The notes under the pieces are model-generated. The model was given only the letters and a program-made list of their open reading frames with translations, had not been told where the DNA came from and ran no database searches. Positions 19,222 to 28,608 of a stretch of DNA of 64,000 nt are shown in pieces; position 1 is the stretch's first letter; each line of letters opens with the position of its first letter. Origin of the DNA: Streptomyces camponoticapitis (lineage in GTDB: Bacteria; Actinomycetota; Actinomycetes; Streptomycetales; Streptomycetaceae). The DNA is taken from assembly GCF_014646115.1 (NCBI RefSeq), contig NZ_BMMV01000004.1, positions 1 through 64,000 of the forward strand, in the 5' to 3' direction. The position numbers were made by a program, and so were the translations under genes.

Positions 19222-20166
19222 GTGAAGCCCGCCCGCACACTCGCCGCCGCGCTCGCCGAGGGCAGCCTTGTCCTCGACGGCGGGCTCTCCGACCAACTCC
19301 GGGCGCAGGGCTGCGACTTGTCCGGCGAGCTGTGGTCGGCGCGGCTCCTGGACGACGGTCCGGAGCAGATCGAGGCGGCACACGCCGCCTACGTACGGGC
19401 CGGCGCTCAGGTGCTGATCACCGGCAGCTACCAGGCGACGTACGAGGGCTTCGCCCGCCGGGGCATCGGCCGGGCCCGGGCGTCCCGGCTGCTGGCCGAC
19501 AGCGTGACCCTGGCCCGGCGGGCGGGGGCCGAGGTGGCACGGGAGATCTGGGTGGCGGCCTCGGTCGGCCCGTACGGGGCGATGCTCGCGGACGGCAGTG
19601 AGTACCGGGGACGGTACGGGCTGTCGGTCCGGGAGTTGGAACGCTTCCACCGCCCGAGGATCGAGACGCTGGCGGCGGCGGGTCCGGACGTCCTGGCGCT
19701 GGAGACGGTGCCGGACACCGACGAGGCGGAGGCGCTGCTCAGAGCGGCGGAGGGGTGCGGAGTCCCGGTCTGGCTCTCGTACACGATCGCGGGCGACCGC
19801 ACGCGTGCGGGCCAGCCACTGGCCGAGGCGTTCGCCCTGGCGGCGGGCAGGGACGAGGTGATCGCGGTGGGCGTCAACTGCTGCGACCCGTCGGACGCGG
19901 CCGGCGCGGTCGCACTCGCGGCGTCGATCACCCATGAACCGGTGGTGGTCTACCCGAACAGCGGGGAGGCGTGGGACGCGAAAACGAAGGGGTGGGTGGG
20001 GGAGGGGAGGGGGGAGGGCCCCCTCCCTGCGGCCCGGCTCCACACCTGGCGGGCGGCCGGGGCCCGGCTCCTCGGCGGCTGCTGCCGCGTAGGCCCGGAT
20101 CGCATCGCGGAGGTCGCGACCCTGCTGCGCGCGGAGAGGGACGGCTCCGCCGAAACTCCCTCGTAG
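19222..20166 (+). CDS. mmuM: Homocysteine S-methyltransferase
   Basis: 314 residues. LVLDGGLSDQLRAQG opens the (beta/alpha)8 barrel; zinc cysteines are in GVNCCDP and the C-terminal GGCCRVGPDRI. It would methylate homocysteine from S-methylmethionine or SAM to give methionine. Start at GTG 19222 because AGGAGG (19211-19216) is ideally spaced; a GTG two codons earlier overlaps it. Internally, 19989-20018 is a run of G-tracts encoding KGWVGEGRGEG, an odd low-complexity insert just before the PLPAARLHTW motif. Confidence 0.93.
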   Translation: MKPARTLAAALAEGSLVLDGGLSDQLRAQGCDLSGELWSARLLDDGPEQIEAAHAAYVRAGAQVLITGSYQATYEGFARRGIGRARASRLLADSVTLARRAGAEVAREIWVAASVGPYGAMLADGSEYRGRYGLSVRELERFHRPRIETLAAAGPDVLALETVPDTDEAEALLRAAEGCGVPVWLSYTIAGDRTRAGQPLAEAFALAAGRDEVIAVGVNCCDPSDAAGAVALAASITHEPVVVYPNSGEAWDAKTKGWVGEGRGEGPLPAARLHTWRAAGARLLGGCCRVGPDRIAEVATLLRAERDGSAETPS

Positions 20167-20196
20167 CCGCTGGTCGTACGGGCCATACTCGGTCAG

Positions 20197-21702
20197 GTGT
20201 TCCTGACGATCAGTACTACCGGCACCCCTGAACGCCCCGCCACCGACCTCGGGTTTCTGCTGCACAAGCATCCCGACAGGGCGCAGACGTTCTCGACCTC
20301 GCACGGCATCGCGCACGTCCTCTATCCCGAGGCGTCCGCCGAGCGCTGCACGGCGGCGCTTCTGCTGGAGGTCGATCCGGTGGCTCTCGTCCGGCGGGGC
20401 AAGGGCAAAGGACGCGGCGGTGCGCCCGACGCGGCGCTCGCGCAGTACGTCAACGACCGTCCGTACGCCGCCTCCTCGCTGCTCGCCGTCGCGCTCAGCA
20501 CCGTCTTCAAGAGCGCGCTGCGCGGTGTGTGCAAAGCGCTGCCCGAGCGCGCCGCCGAGCCCCTGCCCCTGCGGATCGAGCTGCCCGCCGTGCCCGCGCG
20601 TGGCGGCGCCGACCTCGTCCGTGGTCTCTTCGAGCCGCTGGGGTGGACGACGGTCGACGCGCGGCCGGTGGCGTTGGACGAGACGTTTCCCGCGTGGGGT
20701 GACTCGCGTTACGTGACGCTGGTACTGGAGGGGGAGCTGCGACTCGCCGACGCGCTGCGGCAGTTGTATGTGCTTCTGCCGGTGCTCGACGACGCCAAGC
20801 ACTACTGGGTCGCGCCCGACGAGGTCGAGAAGCTGCTGCGGGCCGGTGACGGCTGGCTCGCGGATCACCCGGAGCGGCGGCTCATCACCAGCCGCTATCT
20901 GACCCGCCGTTGGGGGCTGACCCGGGAGGCCACCGAACGGCTCGAACTCGTCCGCCTCGCCGAGGCCGACGACGTCGGCGTCGAGGCGATCGACAACGCC
21001 GTCGAGGACCCGGCACCGGACGAGGAGACGGAGGAGACCGCGAAGGTCGAGAGGACCGTCTCGCTCGCCGAGCAGCGCCGTGACGCGATTCTCACCGCCC
21101 TGCGCGACGCGGGCGCCGCCAGCGTGCTCGACCTCGGCTGCGGCCAGGGCCAGCTCGTACAGGCGCTGTTGAAGGACGTGCGTTTCACCAGGGTCGTCGG
21201 CGTCGACGTGTCCGTCCGCGCGCTCACCGTCGCCGCCCGCCGGCTCAAGGTGGAGCGGATGAGCGAGCGCCAGGCCGAGCGCGTCGCGCTGATGCAGGGC
21301 TCGCTGACGTACACGGACAAACGGCTCAAGGGTTACGACGCCGCCGTCCTCAGCGAGGTGATCGAGCACCTGGACCTGCCGAGGCTGCCCGCGTTGGAGC
21401 ACGCGGTGTTCGGTACGGCCCGGCCCGCGACCGTGGTCGTGACGACGCCGAACGTCGAGTACAACGTCCGCTGGGAGACGCTGCCCGCGGGGCACGTCCG
21501 CCACCGCGACCACCGCTTCGAGTGGACACGCGCGGAGTTCCGCGCCTGGGCTTCGAGGGTGGCGTCGCTCCACGGGTACGCCGTGCGCCACCTGCCGGTG
21601 GGACCGGACGACCCCGAGGTGGGCCCGCCCACCCAGATGGCGGTGTTCACCGTCGCCGACAGCGCGAAGACCACGACCGTGAAGGAGGAGAAGGCCGCAT
21701 GA
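20197..21702 (+). CDS. hen1: Bacterial Hen1, 3'-terminal RNA ribose 2'-O-methyltransferase
   Basis: 501 residues. N-terminal half (1-260) is the Hen1-specific domain that supports Pnkp ligation; the C-terminal half is a SAM methyltransferase with VLDLGCGQGQLVQALL, the Mn2+ site EVIEHLD and downstream His, and TTPNVEYN. It 2'-O-methylates the 3' end of cleaved RNA before sealing. GTG start at 20197 is 7 bases after CATACT (20184-20189), so the transcript may be leaderless. The stop overlaps the pnkp ATG (ATGA). Between the two halves is an acidic linker (EDPAPDEETEETAK). Confidence 0.96.
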   Translation: MFLTISTTGTPERPATDLGFLLHKHPDRAQTFSTSHGIAHVLYPEASAERCTAALLLEVDPVALVRRGKGKGRGGAPDAALAQYVNDRPYAASSLLAVALSTVFKSALRGVCKALPERAAEPLPLRIELPAVPARGGADLVRGLFEPLGWTTVDARPVALDETFPAWGDSRYVTLVLEGELRLADALRQLYVLLPVLDDAKHYWVAPDEVEKLLRAGDGWLADHPERRLITSRYLTRRWGLTREATERLELVRLAEADDVGVEAIDNAVEDPAPDEETEETAKVERTVSLAEQRRDAILTALRDAGAASVLDLGCGQGQLVQALLKDVRFTRVVGVDVSVRALTVAARRLKVERMSERQAERVALMQGSLTYTDKRLKGYDAAVLSEVIEHLDLPRLPALEHAVFGTARPATVVVTTPNVEYNVRWETLPAGHVRHRDHRFEWTRAEFRAWASRVASLHGYAVRHLPVGPDDPEVGPPTQMAVFTVADSAKTTTVKEEKAA

Positions 21703-24341
21703 CCGACAACATGACCGACAACGAGACCACCGGGACCGACGAGACCCGCACCCTCCCCGTCACCGACCTCTCCCTCGTCGTTTTGATCGGCGCCACCGGC
21801 TCCGGCAAGTCGACCTTCGCGCGCGCCCACTTCAAGCCCACCGAGGTCATCTCCTCCGACTTCTGCCGCGGCCTCGTCGCCGACGACGAGAACGACCAGA
21901 GCGCCAGCGGCGACGCCTTCGACGTACTCCACTACATCGCCGGCAAGCGCCTCGCCGCCGGCCGGCGCACCGTGGTCGACGCCACCAACGTCCAGCCGGA
22001 GAGCCGCCGGCAGCTCGTGCGGCTCGCCAGGGAACACGACGTCCTGCCCATCGCGATCGTCCTCGATCTCCCCGAGGCGGTCTGCGCCGAACGCAACGCC
22101 GTGCGCCCCGACCGCGCCGGCATGCCCCGCCATGTCATCAAGCGCCACCAGCGGGAGCTGCGCCGTTCGCTCCGGGGGCTCGAACGCGAGGGCTTCCGCA
22201 AAGTCCACATCCTGCGCGGCGTCGAGGAGGTCGAGCGCGCCGAGGTCGTCACCGAGCGCCGCTACAACGACCTCACCCACCTCACCGGCCCCTTCGACAT
22301 CATCGGCGACATCCACGGCTGCCGCTCCGAGCTGGACACCCTGCTGTCCCGGCTCGGTTACGCGGACGGCGACGGCGCGCACCCCGAAGGCCGTACGGCG
22401 GTCTTCGTCGGCGACCTCGTCGACCGGGGCCCCGACAGCCCCGGCGTGCTGCGCCGCGTGATGCGCATGGTCGGCGCGGGCAACGCGCTCTGTGTGCCGG
22501 GCAACCACGAGAACAAGCTCGGCCGCTGGCTCAAGGGCCGCAAGGTCCAGCTGACCCACGGACTCGCCGAGACCGTCGAGCAGTTGGGGAAGGAGGACGA
22601 CGCCTTCCGCGAGGAGGTACGGGCCTTCATCGACGGTCTCGTCTCCCACTACGTCCTGGACGGCGGCAAGCTGGTCGTCTGCCACGCCGGTCTGCCGGAG
22701 AAGTACCACGGCCGCACCTCGGGCCGGGTCCGTTCACATGCCCTGTACGGCGACACGACCGGCGAGACGGACGAGTTCGGTCTGCCCGTCCGCTACCCGT
22801 GGGCCGAGGACTACCGGGGCCGGGCGGCGGTCGTGTACGGGCACACCCCCGTACCGAACACCTCCTGGATCAACAACACCATCTGCCTGGACACCGGCGC
22901 GGTCTTCGGCGGCAGGATGACGGCGTTGCGCTGGCCCGAGCGTGAACTGGTCGACGTACCGGCGGAGCGCGTCTGGTACGAGCCGGCGAAGCCGCTGCAC
23001 ACGGCGGCGCCCGGCAGCCGTGAGGGCCGGCCGCTCGACCTCGCCGACGTGCACGGCCGGCGTGTGGTGGAGACCCGTCACATGGGCCGGCTCGCGGTGC
23101 GCGAGGAGAACGCGGCGGCCGCCCTTGAGGTGATGAGCCGCTTCGCGGTCGACCCGCGCCTGCTCGCCTATCTGCCGCCGACCATGGCGCCCACGGCGAC
23201 GTCACGCGAGGACGGCTTTCTGGAGCACCCGGCGGAGGCGTTCGCGCAGTACCGAGACGACGGCGTGGCGCGAGTCGTGTGCGAGGAGAAGCACATGGGC
23301 TCGCGCGCGGTGGCGCTGGTCTGCCGCGACGCGGCCGTGGCGCGCGAGCGCTTCGGTATCGGCGGGACCGACGCGGGCGCCGTAGCCGTGACCGGCACTG
23401 GCACTGGCACTGGCACCGACGGTCGCGGTGGTGCGCCGACCGGCGCGCTGCACACCCGCACCGGGCGGCCCTTCTTCGACGACCCGGCGGTCACCGAGGA
23501 GATCCTGGGCCGCCTCCGTACGGCCATCGGCGCCGCCGGCCTCTGGGACGAGCTCGAAACGGACTGGCTGCTGCTCGACGCCGAGCTGATGCCCTGGTCG
23601 CTGAAGGCCACCGGTCTGCTGCGTACCCAGTACGCGGCGGTGGGAGCTGCGGCGGGTGCCGCCTTCCCGGCCGTGACGAGCGCGCTCGAAGCGGCTGTCG
23701 GCCGGGGCGTCGACGTGGGTGCGCTGCTGACCGGCCAGCGGGAACGGGCGGCGGACGCGACGGCGTTCACCGAGGCGTACCGCCGCTACTGCTGGGAGAC
23801 GGACGGCCTGGAGGGCGTACGGCTCGCGCCGTTCCAGATCCTCGCCGTGCGGGGCCGCAGCCTGGCCTCCGTACCGCACGACCGGCAGCTGGCCTGGCTC
23901 GACCGCCTGACCGAGCACGACCCGACGGGTCTGCTGCAGGTCACCCGGCGGCTGGTCGTGGACACGGCCGACGAGGCGTCGGTGCGGTCCGGGGTCGACT
24001 GGTGGCTGGAGATGACCGGGCGCGGCGGCGAGGGCATGGTCGTCAAGCCGCTCCAGGCGCTCGCACGGGACGCCAAGGGGCGCCTGGTGCAGCCGGGCAT
24101 CAAGGTGCGCGGGCGGGAGTATCTGCGGATCATCTACGGCCCCGAGTACACCCGGCCGGAGAATCTGGAGCGGCTGCGCGGGCGGTTCCTGGGGCACAAG
24201 AGGTCGTTGGCGCTGCGGGAGTACGCGCTCGGGCTCGAAGCGCTGGACCGGCTGGCGGGGGACGAACCGCTGTGGCGCGTCCACGAGGCGGTGTTCGCGG
24301 TGCTCGCCCTGGAGTCGGAGCCGGTCGACCCCCGCCTCTAG
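21699..24341 (+). CDS. pnkp: Polynucleotide kinase-phosphatase-ligase (Pnkp)
   Basis: 880 residues in three domains: 5' kinase (P-loop GATGSGKST, residues 31-39), 2',3' phosphatase of the metallophosphoesterase type (GDIHGC, GDLVDRGPDSPGV, GNHENK, and a late GHTP), and an adenylyltransferase (nucleotidyl Lys531 in EEKHMGSRAV; motif EGMVVKP). Together with Hen1 it heals and seals RNA cut by ribotoxins. ATG overlaps the hen1 stop. Residues near 565-575 are a GTGTGTGT run coded by four hexanucleotide repeats at about 23395-23418, inside the ligase domain. The TAG stop is shared with the left end of a MITE. Confidence 0.96.
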   Translation: MTDNMTDNETTGTDETRTLPVTDLSLVVLIGATGSGKSTFARAHFKPTEVISSDFCRGLVADDENDQSASGDAFDVLHYIAGKRLAAGRRTVVDATNVQPESRRQLVRLAREHDVLPIAIVLDLPEAVCAERNAVRPDRAGMPRHVIKRHQRELRRSLRGLEREGFRKVHILRGVEEVERAEVVTERRYNDLTHLTGPFDIIGDIHGCRSELDTLLSRLGYADGDGAHPEGRTAVFVGDLVDRGPDSPGVLRRVMRMVGAGNALCVPGNHENKLGRWLKGRKVQLTHGLAETVEQLGKEDDAFREEVRAFIDGLVSHYVLDGGKLVVCHAGLPEKYHGRTSGRVRSHALYGDTTGETDEFGLPVRYPWAEDYRGRAAVVYGHTPVPNTSWINNTICLDTGAVFGGRMTALRWPERELVDVPAERVWYEPAKPLHTAAPGSREGRPLDLADVHGRRVVETRHMGRLAVREENAAAALEVMSRFAVDPRLLAYLPPTMAPTATSREDGFLEHPAEAFAQYRDDGVARVVCEEKHMGSRAVALVCRDAAVARERFGIGGTDAGAVAVTGTGTGTGTDGRGGAPTGALHTRTGRPFFDDPAVTEEILGRLRTAIGAAGLWDELETDWLLLDAELMPWSLKATGLLRTQYAAVGAAAGAAFPAVTSALEAAVGRGVDVGALLTGQRERAADATAFTEAYRRYCWETDGLEGVRLAPFQILAVRGRSLASVPHDRQLAWLDRLTEHDPTGLLQVTRRLVVDTADEASVRSGVDWWLEMTGRGGEGMVVKPLQALARDAKGRLVQPGIKVRGREYLRIIYGPEYTRPENLERLRGRFLGHKRSLALREYALGLEALDRLAGDEPLWRVHEAVFAVLALESEPVDPRL

Positions 24342-24503
24342 GGTCTGTCGTGTGGATCAGGCCGGATCAGGGAGCGGGGTCTGGTGCGTGCGATCGCAAG
24401 GCGGAGGAGGGAGGCATGGCGGAGCCATGCCGACCGACGACAACGCGGCGAGCGCGCGTGCCAGGGACCGCGAGCCCGGCAAGATCCACACGACAGACCC
24501 TAG
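24338..24503. mobile_element. 166-bp MITE with perfect terminal inverted repeats
   Basis: Ends are CTAG followed by GGTCTGTCGTGTGGATC (24338-24358) and the exact reverse complement at 24483-24503. The interior has the hairpin GGCATGGCGGAGCCATGCC (24413-24431) and no ORF. CTAG at both ends fits target preference of IS5-family (IS427-type) elements, so it is probably a non-autonomous derivative; the parent element is not in the window. The left CTAG contains the TAG stop of pnkp, so insertion left the protein end intact. Confidence 0.85.
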
Positions 24504-24569
24504 TGCGCGGCCGCCCGGTCTCTGAGTCATTCGCAGCGTGAAAGCCCCCCGATCCGCGAGGATGGGGTT

Positions 24570-25802
24570 ATGGGATTCCACGTCGACTCCGAGACCGGGC
24601 GGCTGCGCCGCGTCATACTGCACCGCCCTGACCTGGAGCTCAAGCGGCTCACGCCCAGCAACAAGGACACGCTGCTCTTCGACGACGTGCTCTGGGTGCG
24701 CCGCGCCCGCGAGGAGCACGACGGTTTCGCCGACGTTCTGCGTGACCGGGGGGTCAAGGTCCATCTCTTCGGTGACCTGCTGCGCGAGTCCCTCGACCTC
24801 CCGGCGGCACGCGCGCTCGTCCTGGACCGCGTCTTCGACGAGAAGGAGTACGGCCCGCTCGCCACCGACCATCTGCGCGCGGTCTTCGACTCGCTGCCGA
24901 CGGACGATCTCGCGGAGGCGCTGGTCGGCGGGATGACCAAGCGGGAGTTCCTGGACAGCCACGCCGAACCGACCTCTGTCCGCTTCCATGTCATGGACCT
25001 GGACGACTTCCTGCTCGACCCGCTGCCGAACCACATCTTCACCCGCGACACCTCCGCCTGGATCTACGACGGCGTCTCCATCAACGCGATGCGCTGGCCG
25101 GCCAGGCAGCGCGAGACCGTCCATTTCGAGGCGATCTACAAGCACCACCCCCTCTTCACCGGACCCGATGCCGGTCCCTTCCACCACTGGTCGGAGGGGC
25201 AGGGCGACTATCCGTCCACCATCGAGGGCGGCGACGTCCTGGTCATCGGTGAGGGCGCCGTGCTGATCGGGATGAGCGAGCGCACCACGCCGCAGGCCGT
25301 CGAGATGCTGGCGCGCGGGATGTTCGAGGCCGGCTCGGCCAGGACGATCGTGGCCCTGGACATGCCGAAGCGGCGCGCTTTCATGCATCTCGACACGGTG
25401 ATGACGATGGTCGACCGCGATGTCTTCACGCAGTACGCGGGCCTCGGCATGCTCCGCTCGTACACGATCGAGCCGGGCGCGGGCGGGAATGAACTCAAGG
25501 TGACCGACCATCCGCCGGAGCACATGCACCGGGCGATCGCCGCCGCCCTGGGTCTGGACAGGGTCCGTGTCCTGACGGCGACGCAGGACGTGCACGCGGC
25601 CGAGCGTGAGCAGTGGGACGACGGCTGCAACGTGCTGGCCGTCGAGCCGGGCGTGGTCGTGGCGTACGAGCGCAACGCGACGACCAACACGTTTCTGCGC
25701 AAGCAGGGGATCGAGGTGATCGAGATCCGTGGCAGTGAGCTGGGCCGGGGGCGGGGCGGGCCGCGCTGTATGAGCTGCCCGATCGAACGGGAAGCCGTCT
25801 GA
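24570..25802 (+). CDS. arcA: Arginine deiminase
   Basis: 410 residues, full length. Guanidino-group modifying fold: [50 protein letters not shown] (His-Asp pair) and the C-terminal catalytic Cys400 in GGPRCMSCP. Converts arginine to citrulline and ammonia. Start at ATG 24570, with GAGGATGG just before (no good Shine-Dalgarno; could be leaderless). It lies 67 bases after the MITE, so its promoter is squeezed between the element and the ATG. It is followed by ornithine carbamoyltransferase; no carbamate kinase or arginine/ornithine antiporter is adjacent. Confidence 0.96.
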   Translation: MGFHVDSETGRLRRVILHRPDLELKRLTPSNKDTLLFDDVLWVRRAREEHDGFADVLRDRGVKVHLFGDLLRESLDLPAARALVLDRVFDEKEYGPLATDHLRAVFDSLPTDDLAEALVGGMTKREFLDSHAEPTSVRFHVMDLDDFLLDPLPNHIFTRDTSAWIYDGVSINAMRWPARQRETVHFEAIYKHHPLFTGPDAGPFHHWSEGQGDYPSTIEGGDVLVIGEGAVLIGMSERTTPQAVEMLARGMFEAGSARTIVALDMPKRRAFMHLDTVMTMVDRDVFTQYAGLGMLRSYTIEPGAGGNELKVTDHPPEHMHRAIAAALGLDRVRVLTATQDVHAAEREQWDDGCNVLAVEPGVVVAYERNATTNTFLRKQGIEVIEIRGSELGRGRGGPRCMSCPIEREAV

Positions 25803-25867
25803 GCGAAAGGAGGCGCTGTCTGAGCGGACGGGACGCCGGGCCTCACTCAGGGGGCACCAAGACCCTC

Positions 25868-25897
25868 TGTATATCAATACGGCATGGCGTATATAGT
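25868..25897 (+). promoter_or_regulatory. AT-rich promoter/operator ahead of the carbamoyltransferase
   Basis: CTGTATATC at 25866-25874 and CGTATATAG at 25888-25896 form an imperfect inverted repeat around a 13-base centre; TATAGT at 25892-25897 is a good -10. Further GTAT/GTAC repeats follow to 25945. An arginine-responsive regulator site is possible but not shown. Confidence 0.4.
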
Positions 25898-25957
25898 TCC
25901 AAGGTCTCTGTATCGGTCCCGTACAGGTCCCCGTATTCGCGAAGCAGGAGCAGCCCC

Positions 25958-27007
25958 ATGGCGATACAACTCGCAGGCCGCCACTTCCTCAAGGAGCTCG
26001 ACTTCACCGCCGAGGAGTTCCGTGGGCTGGTCGAGCTGGCCGCCGGGCTCAAGGCCGCGAAGAAGGCGGGCAACGAGGTCCAGCTCCTGCGCGGCAAGAA
26101 CATCGCCCTCATCTTCGAGAAGGCCTCCACCCGCACCCGCTGCGCCTTCGAGGTGGCCGCCGCCGACCAGGGCGCCTCCACGACGTACATCGACCCGGCC
26201 GGCTCGCACATCGGGAAGAAGGAGTCCGCGAAGGACACCGCCCGCGTGCTCGGCCGGATGTTCGACGGGATCGAGTTCCGCGGGGACGCGCAGTCGACCG
26301 TCGAGGAACTGGCCGCCCACGCCGGCGTGCCCGTCTTCAACGGGCTCACCGCCGACTGGCACCCCACCCAGATGCTCGCCGACGTGCTCACCATGACCGA
26401 GCACACCGACAAGCCGCTGGACCGGATCGTCTTCGCCTACCTCGGCGACGCCCGCTACAACATGGGCAACTCCTACCTCGTCACCGGCGCGCTGCTGGGC
26501 ATGGACGTACGGATCGTCGGGCCCCGCGCCTACTGGCCGGCGGACGACGTCGTCGCCGTGGCGCGCAAGGCCGCCGAGGTCAGCGGCGCCCGCATCACGC
26601 TCACCGAGTCCATCGCCGAGGGTGTCGGCGGCGCCGACTTCGTGGCCACGGACGTGTGGGTGTCGATGGGGGAGCCGCAGGAGGTCTGGGACGAGCGCAT
26701 CGCGGCCCTCGGGCCGTACAGCGTGACCATGGACGTCCTGACCGCGACGGGGAATCCGGACGTGAGGTTCCTGCACTGCCTCCCGGCCTTCCACGACCTG
26801 GGGACCGTCGTCGGGTGGGAGATCCACGAACGCCACGGGCTCACGGAGCTCGAAGTGACGGACGAGGTCTTCGAGTCCGCGCACTCCGTGGTCTTCGACG
26901 AGGCGGAGAACCGGCTGCACACCATCAAGGCCGTGCTCGTCGCGACGCTGGCCCCGGATCTCGCGCCCGTGCCCGCTCCGGTCGCACCGGGTGGCTCAGC
27001 GCGTTGA
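25958..27007 (+). CDS. arcB: Ornithine carbamoyltransferase (catabolic type likely)
   Basis: 349 residues. Carbamoyl-phosphate site STRTR (residues 57-61), HPTQMLAD, ornithine site region VWVSMGEP and HCLPAFHD. The catabolic enzyme splits citrulline into ornithine and carbamoyl phosphate; being next to arginine deiminase it is probably that, although the fold cannot tell it from the biosynthetic ArgF. GCAGGAGCAG supplies the ribosome site. A promoter-like region separates it from arcA, so it may also be expressed alone. Its last 12 bases overlap the 3' end of the convergent ATP-binding gene. Confidence 0.93.
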   Translation: MAIQLAGRHFLKELDFTAEEFRGLVELAAGLKAAKKAGNEVQLLRGKNIALIFEKASTRTRCAFEVAAADQGASTTYIDPAGSHIGKKESAKDTARVLGRMFDGIEFRGDAQSTVEELAAHAGVPVFNGLTADWHPTQMLADVLTMTEHTDKPLDRIVFAYLGDARYNMGNSYLVTGALLGMDVRIVGPRAYWPADDVVAVARKAAEVSGARITLTESIAEGVGGADFVATDVWVSMGEPQEVWDERIAALGPYSVTMDVLTATGNPDVRFLHCLPAFHDLGTVVGWEIHERHGLTELEVTDEVFESAHSVVFDEAENRLHTIKAVLVATLAPDLAPVPAPVAPGGSAR

Positions 27008-27529
27008 CAGGGTGAACCAGACCGCCTTGCCCTGATCCGTCGGGCGGTGACCGCAGTCGGCGCTCAGCGTACGGATCAGGACCAGTCCCCGTCCGTGCTC
27101 CTGCCAGGGGTCCGGCATATGGCCGGGCACCGGCGTCGACAGGTCGCCCGGCGGGCCCGGGTCGCCGTCGTGGACCTCGATCTGACAGCCCGAGGGCAGC
27201 AGCTCGACCACCAGCTCTATGGGCACGGCCGGATTCGTGTGCTCGACGGCGTTGGCGACCAGCTCCGCCGTCAGCAGCTCCGCCGTGTCGCTGTCCGCCG
27301 TCGGCCCGATGTCGGTGAGAGCCGTACGGATCAGGGCACGCGCCATCGGCACAGCCGCCGCGCTGTGCGGCAGCGTGAGGCGCCAGAGGGCGGTGTCCGG
27401 TCTTTCGGGCAAGGCGGGGATTCCGTTCGAGGTGCTGTGGAGATGCCACCAGGTCCGGTGCCGGAAGTCGGGGAGTCTCCCGGCGCGGGTGGGCCTTGGG
27501 TCAGCTTTACGGAGCGTAAACAGGTTCAC
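26996..27529 (-). CDS. ATP-binding anti-sigma-factor-like (HATPase_c) protein
   Basis: About 177 residues if it starts at GTG 27529; the true start is uncertain because no ribosome site is visible and the frame is open to 27655. HATPase_c boxes: N box [15 protein letters not shown] (residues ~97-111) and G1/G2 regions [10 protein letters not shown] and [12 protein letters not shown]. These stand-alone RsbW-like kinases are very numerous in Streptomyces and act as anti-sigma or morphogenetic switches; the partner is unknown. Upstream 27602-27643 contains four CGTACGG-type repeats. Confidence 0.85.
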   Translation of the reverse strand: MNLFTLRKADPRPTRAGRLPDFRHRTWWHLHSTSNGIPALPERPDTALWRLTLPHSAAAVPMARALIRTALTDIGPTADSDTAELLTAELVANAVEHTNPAVPIELVVELLPSGCQIEVHDGDPGPPGDLSTPVPGHMPDPWQEHGRGLVLIRTLSADCGHRPTDQGKAVWFTLSTR

Positions 27530-27601
27530 AAGGGGCAGCGGACTGCCGGAAATGGGACCTCCGCCACATATCACCCGGGACCTTTGGCGGCGGCGACGAG
27601 A

Positions 27602-27643
27602 CCTGTACGGCTCCTGTACGGAAGCCGTACGGGCTCCGTACGG
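27602..27643. repeat. Four near-identical GTACGG repeats
   Basis: CTGTACGG, CTGTACGG, CCGTACGG and CCGTACGG occur 10-11 bases apart in the divergent space between the ATP-binding gene and the aryl-CoA operon. The helical spacing would suit cooperative protein binding on one DNA face. Confidence 0.4.
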
Positions 27644-27669
27644 CGTGCCGCGCACCTTATCGCGTACTC

Positions 27670-27683
27670 GTGACGGCAGTCAC
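27670..27683. promoter_or_regulatory. Putative PaaX-regulon operator, copy 1
   Basis: GTGACGGCAGTCAC, a perfect palindrome (GTGAC-GGCA-GTCAC), 95 bases before the enoyl-CoA hydratase ATG. Thirteen of fourteen bases recur at 34035-34048 in the other promoter region of the same pathway. Confidence 0.7.
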
Positions 27684-27778
27684 GGGCAAGTGATACCTTG
27701 CTTGCGAGGGTCCGCCCCCGGCGTCCCGCCGCTCCGGGCGACCGGCACACAGCATCGAGCTGAAGGAGGCCGCACCCC

Positions 27779-28606
27779 ATGAGCCCGTTCTCCGGCTCCA
27801 CCCCCCGCACCGAGGAGTGGCGCCATCTGCGGCTGACGCGCGAGGACGGCGTCGCGACCGTCACCCTCGCCCGCCCCGACAAGCTCAACGCCCTCACCTT
27901 CGGCGCCTACGCCGACCTGCGCGACCTGCTCGCCGAGCTGTCCAGGGAGCGGTCCGTCCGCGCCCTCGTGCTGGCGGGCGAGGGGCGCGGCTTCTGCTCG
28001 GGCGGTGACGTGGACGAGATCATCGGTGCCACGCTCTCCATGGACACCGCCCAGCTCCTCGACTTCAACCGGATGACCGGCCAGGTGGTCAGGGCCGTAC
28101 GCGAATGCCCGTTCCCGGTGATCGCCGCCGTCCACGGGGTCGCCGCGGGTGCCGGTGCGGTCCTGGCGCTGGCCGCCGACTTCCGGCTCGCCGACCCCAC
28201 CGCGCGCTTCGCCTTCCTCTTCACCCGCGTCGGTCTCTCCGGCGGCGACATGGGCGCGGCCTATCTGCTGCCGCGCGTCGTCGGGCTCGGACACGCCACC
28301 CGGCTGCTGATGCTGGGCGAGCCCGTGCGTGCGCCCGAGGCCGAACGGATCGGCCTCATCAGCGAGTTGACCGACGAGGGCGCCGCCGACAGCCGCGCCG
28401 CGGAACTCGCCCGCCGGCTCGCCGACGGCCCGGCCCTCGCGTACGCGCAGACCAAGGCGCTGCTCACGGCCGAGCTCGACATGCCGCTCGCCGCGTCCGT
28501 CGAACTGGACGCCGCCACGCAGGCGTTGCTCATGAACGGCGAGGACTACGCGGAGTTCCACGCCGCATTCACGGAGAAGCGGCCCCCCAAGTGGCAGGGC
28601 CGCTGA
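27779..28606 (+). CDS. Enoyl-CoA hydratase/isomerase (crotonase family)
   Basis: 275 residues. Crotonase features: LARPDKLNALTFGAY, oxyanion-hole AGEGRGFCSGGD and HGVAAGAGAVLALAADFRLA. The two catalytic Glu of classical hydratases are not both obvious (region FTRVGLSGGDMGAAYLLPRVVG), so exact reaction (hydration, ring hydrolysis or isomerisation) is open. GAAGGAGG at 27762-27769 is a strong ribosome site. First gene of an operon with the two-domain hydroxylase, three bases apart. It would act on the CoA-bound product after ring reduction in the aryl-CoA pathway. Confidence 0.92.
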   Translation: MSPFSGSTPRTEEWRHLRLTREDGVATVTLARPDKLNALTFGAYADLRDLLAELSRERSVRALVLAGEGRGFCSGGDVDEIIGATLSMDTAQLLDFNRMTGQVVRAVRECPFPVIAAVHGVAAGAGAVLALAADFRLADPTARFAFLFTRVGLSGGDMGAAYLLPRVVGLGHATRLLMLGEPVRAPEAERIGLISELTDEGAADSRAAELARRLADGPALAYAQTKALLTAELDMPLAASVELDAATQALLMNGEDYAEFHAAFTEKRPPKWQGR

Positions 28607-28608
28607 CC

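Noticed and set aside
18811..21591. 926-codon minus-strand frame across LLM, mmuM and hen1
   Set aside because: Antisense to three recognisable genes; low complexity and no domain.
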